This document shows positions 14,074-17,994 of a DNA stretch of 17,994 nt, piece by piece. The stretch comes from an uncultured Rhizobiaceae group bacterium. Its GTDB lineage: Bacteria > Pseudomonadota > Alphaproteobacteria > Rhizobiales > Rhizobiaceae. Position 1 is the first letter of the stretch. Each line of letters starts with the position of its first letter. The translations under genes were made by a program, and so were the position numbers. The stretch is from assembly GCA_937944075.1 (NCBI GenBank), contig CALDZZ010000030.1, forward strand, positions 1 to 17,994. The letters run 5' to 3'. Under the pieces are notes generated by a model, which saw only the letters and a list, made by a program, of their open reading frames with translations, did no database searches and was not told the DNA's origin.

Positions 14074-14550
14074 ATGCTTAAAACATTCACCGCACTTGTT
14101 CTTTCAAGTGGTATACTCTTTTCATCCGCAGCCACTGCAAGTGCTGAGAGTGCAACATACACAGATTCTGAAAAAGTCCTGGTAACCGTAGACCAAGCGA
14201 AAGTTTTCAGAGTTTCACGCCCAGCTGCAACCATCATCATCGGCAATCCGTCTATTGTTGACGCAACGATTGAAGATGAGCAAACGCTTGTTTTGACAGG
14301 CCGCTCATTTGGCGTAACCAACCTTATTATTCTGGATGAAGCAGGTGATGCCATCATCGACCAGGCTGTTGTTGTTCGAAGCAGTGAAACCAATACCGTC
14401 AGAATTTATCGTGGTGGAAGCAACCGTGAAACACTTGCTTGTGCTCCGGTTTGTGAAGCAACAGTAACGATTGGTGACAACAACAACACCTTTGAAAATT
14501 CCGCGACACAAATTACAAGACGTAATGCACTATCGACTTCAGGTAACTAA
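14074..14550 (+). CDS. Stand-alone Pil-N domain protein, exported
   Basis: The 158-residue product has a signal peptide ending ASA (22-24). Residues about 33-105 match the N-terminal domain of CpaC-type secretins (Pil-N): QAKVFRVSRPAATIIIGNPS and LTGRSFGVTNLIILDEAG parallel the same region of the CpaC encoded here. No secretin domain follows. The C-terminal 50 residues hold two cysteines (Cys123 and Cys127 in LACAPVCEAT) and a polar tail. It should be periplasmic and may dock on the secretin ring or replace its N-domain in some assembly step; that is inference. The ATG at 14074 has GGAG six bases upstream; an in-frame TTG at 14062 is unlikely. Its own terminator follows. It is divergent from the pilin gene. 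Confidence 0.87.
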   Translation: MLKTFTALVLSSGILFSSAATASAESATYTDSEKVLVTVDQAKVFRVSRPAATIIIGNPSIVDATIEDEQTLVLTGRSFGVTNLIILDEAGDAIIDQAVVVRSSETNTVRIYRGGSNRETLACAPVCEATVTIGDNNNTFENSATQITRRNALSTSGN

Positions 14551-14585
14551 TCTCGATCCAGTCAAAGTCAAAGAAACTGAATTGA

Positions 14586-14613
14586 AAGCCTCGTTAGTAC
14601 GGGGCTTTTTTTT
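14586..14613 (+). terminator. Rho-independent terminator after the Pil-N gene
   Basis: AAGCCTCG (14586-14593) pairs with CGGGGCTT (14600-14607), with one G-T pair and a six-base loop, and runs into eight T residues. It lies 35 bases after the stop and separates this gene from the TadE-like pair. Confidence 0.88.
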
Positions 14614-14634
14614 GTGATTTGTAGACCGCGACGC

Positions 14635-14653
14635 ATGGTTAAATTTTTGTTAA
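14635..14653. promoter_or_regulatory. CtrA-type box upstream of the TadE-like genes
   Basis: TTAA (14639-14642), ATTTTTG, TTAA (14650-14653) is a perfect match to the CtrA consensus TTAA-N7-TTAA. On the minus strand the first half reads as TTAACCAT, the favoured extended half-site. It lies about 90-105 bases before the TadE-like start and after the preceding terminator, a sensible promoter position. Binding is not shown. Confidence 0.6.
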
Positions 14654-14741
14654 TCCAACCCGCCTGCAGCTCAAGCATCCATAAACTTTAAATAAACCTC
14701 TTCAATGTATGCTGACGATAATGAAACTTAGGAAATGACTG

Positions 14742-15344
14742 ATGAGTATAATATCTCACTTCAAGAAAAAAGTGCTTAAGACTTCCTCGTTGAAAGTCAT
14801 TAATCGCTTCAAAAAGGATGAAGATGGCGCGACTGCAGTTGAGTTTGCACTCGTCGGTGGCCCGTTCTTCCTTTTGGTATTCGCAATTATTGAATCGTCT
14901 CTGCTCTTCTTTGCCAATCAGGCACTGGAGACCATCGTTGATGATGTAGCCCGTCTTTACAGAACAGGACAGATTGCAAATATCTCGACGAAGGAAGATT
15001 TGAAAAAGGAAATGTGCAGACGTGTTGTTGCTCTTTTTGATTGCAACAAGATCGTTACACAGGTTGATTCCGCTGCAAAGTTCAGCGATCTGCCACCGCC
15101 TCCAGTCTCCAATGATCCTGCCAATGTAAGCTCAACCGGTTCCTATGCGCCACCTGAGCGTTTTCCCGGCAAGATTTGCGGCAACCAGATTATTCAGTTT
15201 TCGGCAAGCTATGAGTGGCCAATCTACACCAATTATTCCGCTCCCCTGGTTTCTGAAGGTTTGAACAATAACGCACTGATCAACGTGACTGCCGTTGTGC
15301 GTACGGAAAACTTCCCGGACTCTTTTGGCGTAAACTGCCCTTAA
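14742..15344 (+). CDS. tadE: TadE-like pseudopilin
   Basis: The 200-residue protein has a basic N-terminus, then a Flp-type processing site: cleavage after Gly29 gives ATAVEFALV with Glu34 at the +5 position. A hydrophobic helix follows (about 35-58), then a periplasmic domain with ANQALETIVDDVARLYRTGQ, a TadE hallmark. Four cysteines (92, 101, 146, 199) all lie after the membrane helix and could form two disulfides. TadE-type proteins are minor pseudopilins needed for pilus assembly. TAGGAA lies seven bases before the ATG. The gene is followed after 19 bases by a second pseudopilin gene, and a perfect CtrA-type box lies upstream. Confidence 0.9.
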   Translation: MSIISHFKKKVLKTSSLKVINRFKKDEDGATAVEFALVGGPFFLLVFAIIESSLLFFANQALETIVDDVARLYRTGQIANISTKEDLKKEMCRRVVALFDCNKIVTQVDSAAKFSDLPPPPVSNDPANVSSTGSYAPPERFPGKICGNQIIQFSASYEWPIYTNYSAPLVSEGLNNNALINVTAVVRTENFPDSFGVNCP

Positions 15345-15363
15345 TACAATTGGATTTTTAGTT

Positions 15364-16089
15364 ATGAAGTTATTCTCTGAAATGTTAAAACCAGCAAAAT
15401 CCCTGTATTCAAAAGCTACACATTTTGCCCGAAACTCACGCGGCGTAGCAGCAGTTGAATTTGCACTTATCGCACCCATCCTGCTGATTCTTTTCATCGG
15501 CAGTGCTGAAGTCTCTCTGCTGATATCGGTTGACCGAAAATTATCGCGAACCTCAAGTGCAATCGCAGACCTGGTTGCCCAGGAAAGTGATTATACAACC
15601 GCAACAAAGCAGGCTGAACTGAAAGCCATATTTGGTGTAACCGAGCGCATCATGTATCCTTACTCAGACAGAATTCCGTGTGTGGTTATCACAGTTGTTC
15701 GTATCGAGGCTGAAAATGATACCAATGGTGACGGCGTCAAAAACAACGACGACCAGGTAACGGCCAAGGTAACCGGCAGTGTTGACAATAAAAACCCAAG
15801 CCAGGATTACAAAAGCCCTCCGGCAGGTCAGTGCAACAAGAGCAGCGCAAACCTTGCTCCCAATGAAAACGCTCGTCAGGCACGTCAAAAGGACAGTCTT
15901 TTCCCTGTACCGGATGCCATCAAAATTCATGATACCGATCTGGTTGTTGCAGAAGTTGAGTATGACCACAAACCAATCATCGGTTTCATCAATTCAAAAT
16001 CAACAGCAACCGTTGAATTTGACTCTGCATCTGTAACAATTGGTGACCGAATTTTCCTTAGACCAAGACAAGGCAAGGTTAACTTCTAG
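15364..16089 (+). CDS. TadE/TadF-like pseudopilin with EF-hand-like loop
   Basis: The 241-residue protein has a basic leader and a processing site after Gly27 (VAAVEFALI, Glu32 at +5), a hydrophobic helix (about 33-55) and a periplasmic domain. LSRTSSAIADLVAQ (60-73) is typical of TadE/TadF-family proteins of this order. Residues 119-130 read DTNGDGVKNNDD, which fits the DxNxDGxxNxxD calcium-loop pattern. Two cysteines (106, 157) flank it. The family role is minor pseudopilin of the Tad system. Whether it corresponds to TadF or a second TadE cannot be settled here. Its start lies 19 bases after the previous stop with a poor Shine-Dalgarno sequence, so it may depend on coupling. A terminator follows. 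Confidence 0.88.
   Translation: MKLFSEMLKPAKSLYSKATHFARNSRGVAAVEFALIAPILLILFIGSAEVSLLISVDRKLSRTSSAIADLVAQESDYTTATKQAELKAIFGVTERIMYPYSDRIPCVVITVVRIEAENDTNGDGVKNNDDQVTAKVTGSVDNKNPSQDYKSPPAGQCNKSSANLAPNENARQARQKDSLFPVPDAIKIHDTDLVVAEVEYDHKPIIGFINSKSTATVEFDSASVTIGDRIFLRPRQGKVNF
15718..15753 (+). other. Codons of the EF-hand-like acidic loop
   Basis: These bases encode residues 119-130, DTNGDGVKNNDD, of the second pseudopilin. Asp at 1, Asn at 3, Asp at 5, Gly at 6, Asn at 9 and Asp at 12 match calcium-coordinating loops of dockerin or thrombospondin-type-3 kind. Calcium binding is inferred from the pattern alone. Confidence 0.5.
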
Positions 16090-16112
16090 GCCAATATCAA
16101 AAAATCAGTATT

Positions 16113-17078
16113 CTATTGCAGCGGGAGTTCTTCTTCCGCTGTTTTTGTTTGTGGCGCTTGCGCTTCAATAAACTCAATCAATTGCTTGAAGCGGTCGTGA
16201 CGTCCATTGACAAAGCCACCGCCATAAACAGGTTCTATGGCATCATAGGCAATGGGGTCTTTCTCATTCATGTTCAACAAGGTATCACGCAATATTCTTT
16301 TTGCTTCCCCGTTTAGCTTTTTCCGCATGACATGGGGGCGGTGCGGTATCTGATCTGATTTCCACAAGATCCGATAATCCTTGGCAGGAACCTTGAACTG
16401 ATCCGCCAGTTGACGCAGGTTACCGCGACTATAGCCGGTTCTGGAATCTCCCGTCATGGAACTCCAGCCGATGAGCATATCAATTTTGCCACTTGAAAAG
16501 GCACCCAAGGTTTTGTTCGGGGTTTCAAGACTTGTAAACGGTGTTTGTTCATCCCCAATGGTAATATTCTGACCAGCAAGCGCATGACTGACCAGTGGTG
16601 CGCCAATGACCGAGCCACTGGACAAGACGCCTATCGGTTTGCCAATGACTGCGGAAAGGCTTGAAGGACCATTTGGGCCTGCAATCAAAACTGTATGGTA
16701 TCCGTCTGTGCTGTCTTTGGAGCGCGGAATGACGACCGGCTCAATGCATTCACATGTTACCCATGCCAATGCATAGCTTGCAGAAGAAAAAATTGCATAT
16801 TCAATACGCTCATCAGCAAGTGCATTGATGAGTGTGGTTGCATTTTTTGCCCTGAAGAACTCGACATCCATATCCAGCGCCTCCACCAAGGCAAGCTTGA
16901 ATGGCGCAAGCTTGTCGAGTGCCTCTATGGATTTGTCGGTTGTGATGATTCCAACCCGGAAAATTCCGATATCCTTGCGCCAATTGGCATGAGAGGGTGT
17001 GACGAAAACACTAGCAAACAGGATCAGAATTGCAGTAACCAGCACAAACAATTTTGCAGGAATGAGGTACATATGCAT
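16113..17078 (-). CDS. PhnD/SsuA/transferrin-like periplasmic substrate-binding protein
   Basis: The 321-residue protein has a clear signal peptide (basic or polar start, hydrophobic core at about 8-26, cleavage after SHA at 29-31). The mature part follows the PhnD-like two-lobe fold: IFRVGIITTDKS, a first lobe up to about 120, the hinge-like DGYHTVLIAGPNG, and GKPIGVLSSGSVIGAPLV with the serine-rich ligand loop. The family binds phosphonates, phosphite or other small anions for ABC transporters, or feeds sensors. No permease or ATPase gene adjoins, so it is an orphan and its ligand is unknown. AAGGAAAC precedes the start. The gene is convergent with the pseudopilin pair and the two share 3' sequence. 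Confidence 0.85.
   Translation of the reverse strand: MHMYLIPAKLFVLVTAILILFASVFVTPSHANWRKDIGIFRVGIITTDKSIEALDKLAPFKLALVEALDMDVEFFRAKNATTLINALADERIEYAIFSSASYALAWVTCECIEPVVIPRSKDSTDGYHTVLIAGPNGPSSLSAVIGKPIGVLSSGSVIGAPLVSHALAGQNITIGDEQTPFTSLETPNKTLGAFSSGKIDMLIGWSSMTGDSRTGYSRGNLRQLADQFKVPAKDYRILWKSDQIPHRPHVMRKKLNGEAKRILRDTLLNMNEKDPIAYDAIEPVYGGGFVNGRHDRFKQLIEFIEAQAPQTKTAEEELPLQ
16119..16150 (+). terminator. Rho-independent terminator of the TadE-like operon
   Basis: CAGCGG (16119-16124) pairs with CCGCTG (16136-16141), followed by TTTTTGTTT. It lies 30 bases after the second pseudopilin stop. It also falls inside the last codons of the convergent PhnD-like gene, which ends at 16113, so one stretch serves as terminator on one strand and coding sequence on the other. 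Confidence 0.7.
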
Positions 17079-17274
17079 GCTTGTTTCCTTTTAGCCATGA
17101 ATCATTCCTGCAAGAATATCAAACTTGAAGCTTGATAGCCATTACGACAATGCCAAGCGCAATAATTTGTTAACCCTGCGGTTCAAAACATGGATTGTGA
17201 CGATTTCCTTAGGCTGTCGTTAGATTTTTCGATGCTATTCTTTCCCTAAGTTTATAAAAACGGTGGAATGCTTG

Positions 17275-17826
17275 ATGCTTAAAAATATTGTAGCACTGAT
17301 GGTCGTCACAGTCGGGTCTGTTTATGGCGTTCAATCCTATCTGGATTTCAAGGAAAACACGCTTGAAAAACGCAATTCTGAAAAGGCTGCTGCAACGCAA
17401 CAACAAGTACAGCAAGCCAGCAAGGTTACTCAACAGGCACCACAGCCTGTCTATGGTAGAAAAACACGTCTGAAAATGGATAGCCGTGGTCATTTTGTTA
17501 CCAATGCCAAAATGAACAATCGCAGCGTTCAGGTTCTGGTTGATACCGGCGCAACATCTGTTGCCATTAACAAGAAGACAGCAAGACGCCTTGGCATCAG
17601 TCTGAAAGCATCTGATTTCAAATATAACGTCAATACTGCTAACGGCACGACCAAAGCTGCAATGGCCATGATCGATAAAATTCAAATCGGTAATGTAACG
17701 GTCAGAAATGTTCAAACAGCCGTGCTGGATGACAATGCCCTGACAAGCACCCTGCTGGGCATGAGTTTTCTGGGTCAGCTTAGAAGTTTTGAAGTTAAAA
17801 ACCGTGAGTTGCTGCTCGTTCAGTAA
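17275..17826 (+). CDS. Membrane-anchored retropepsin-like aspartic protease (TIGR02281 type)
   Basis: The 183-residue protein has an N-terminal hydrophobic anchor (about 4-20), a Gln/Ala-rich linker (about 38-58) and a single retropepsin-like domain (about 64-183). The active-site motif VLVDTGATSVAI contains Asp90-Thr-Gly-Ala, and LLGMSFLGQL (160-169) is the second conserved element. As in retroviral proteases, one copy of the motif implies a homodimer. The catalytic domain probably faces the periplasm. Its substrate is unknown. The ATG at 17275 follows GGTGGA at seven bases; a GTG at 17263 would consume that signal. It is divergent from the PhnD-like gene across 196 bases. A link to the pilus is only suggested by position. 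Confidence 0.87.
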   Translation: MLKNIVALMVVTVGSVYGVQSYLDFKENTLEKRNSEKAAATQQQVQQASKVTQQAPQPVYGRKTRLKMDSRGHFVTNAKMNNRSVQVLVDTGATSVAINKKTARRLGISLKASDFKYNVNTANGTTKAAMAMIDKIQIGNVTVRNVQTAVLDDNALTSTLLGMSFLGQLRSFEVKNRELLLVQ

Positions 17827-17838
17827 CAAACTGACTTT

Positions 17839-17853
17839 TTGGCGTAACGCCAA
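17839..17853 (+). terminator. Short hairpin after the protease gene
   Basis: TTGGCG (17839-17844) pairs with CGCCAA (17848-17853) across a three-base loop, 13 bases after the stop. Only a weak T-rich stretch follows (CTCATTTT), so it may be a weak terminator. Confidence 0.4.
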
Positions 17854-17929
17854 CTCATTTTCCTAACAATTGACCATTGGGCATGTAAGTGACACGTTCA
17901 GCCTGATGCAACGAATCACGAGAACAATC

Positions 17930-17994
17930 ATGTTTCCAAAGACCAAAGCAGATACTAAACCCAACACGCATGAATACGAAGTAACACCGCTGGT
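17930..17994 (+). CDS. Start of a gene, possibly phosphomannomutase/phosphoglucomutase (partial)
   Basis: The frame opens with ATG at 17930 and runs off the window end after 21 codons: MFPKTKADTKPNTHEYEVTP and on. A GAGA stretch precedes it at a usable distance. The PNT-xEx-xPLV-like beginning resembles N-termini I recall for phosphomannomutase/phosphoglucomutase proteins of Hyphomicrobiales, which would make sugar phosphates for surface polysaccharides. With only 21 residues and no active-site motif in view, the name is tentative; that a gene starts here is more certain than its identity. Confidence 0.42.
   Translation, partial: MFPKTKADTKPNTHEYEVTPL

Noticed and set aside
17209..17223. TTAG-N7-TTAG before the aspartic protease as a CtrA site
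   Set aside because: Both halves carry a mismatch, so it is too weak to call.
17209..17853. Long minus-strand ORF (214 codons) opposite the aspartic protease
   Set aside because: The plus-strand frame contains the retropepsin motifs, an anchor and a ribosome binding site; the minus frame is Cys/Asn/His-rich noise.

Overview
The window is chromosomal DNA of a moderately AT-rich alphaproteobacterium, most likely of the order Hyphomicrobiales (Rhizobiales). This rests on gene content and order. A tight-adherence (Tad/Flp) pilus locus runs Flp pilin, CpaA, CpaB, CpaC, CpaD, CpaE, CpaF, TadB, TadC, the order I know from the ctpA-ctpI locus of Agrobacterium. CtrA-like TTAA-N7-TTAA sites also lie in its intergenic spaces. 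The genus cannot be told from the sequence.

Layout, left to right. Positions 1-387 carry no recognisable gene, only several short inverted repeats. A possible 46-residue lysine-rich microprotein follows (388-528, +). On the minus strand a three-gene unit (transcribed 3254 to 649) encodes an M17 leucyl aminopeptidase-family enzyme, a short MarR-type regulator and an SH3-NlpC/P60 cysteine peptidase. The regulator and peptidase genes overlap by one base. The set looks like murein-peptide turnover or recycling. Divergent from it is a TPR lipoprotein of TadD type (3381-4178, +), closed by a strong terminator. A doubtful small minus-strand ORF lies between that terminator and the terminator of the main pilus operon.

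The main pilus operon (minus, 12695 down to 4677) is cpaB-cpaC-cpaD-cpaE-cpaF-tadB-tadC: periplasmic SAF protein, secretin, outer-membrane lipoprotein, polar-localisation ATPase, assembly ATPase and two inner-membrane platform proteins. cpaA (prepilin peptidase) lies just upstream behind its own terminator. Upstream of that is the 55-residue Flp pilin gene (13564-13731, minus), also with its own terminator. To the right on the plus strand are a stand-alone copy of the CpaC N-terminal (Pil-N) domain with a signal peptide, then a two-gene unit of TadE-like pseudopilins. The second pseudopilin carries an EF-hand-like acidic loop. A minus-strand PhnD-like periplasmic binding protein, a plus-strand membrane-anchored retropepsin-like protease and the first 21 codons of a possible phosphomannomutase close the window.

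Together the pilus genes supply pilin and pseudopilins, a peptidase to mature them, ATPase and platform to extrude the fibre, a secretin channel, and TadZ/TadD-type accessory proteins. No TadG is visible. The best candidates for new biology are the stand-alone Pil-N protein, the acidic loop in the second TadE-like protein, the orphan PhnD-like protein beside the pseudopilin operon, and the set of CtrA-like sites that could tie the whole pilus to the cell cycle. I did not find an obviously unprecedented multi-gene system.
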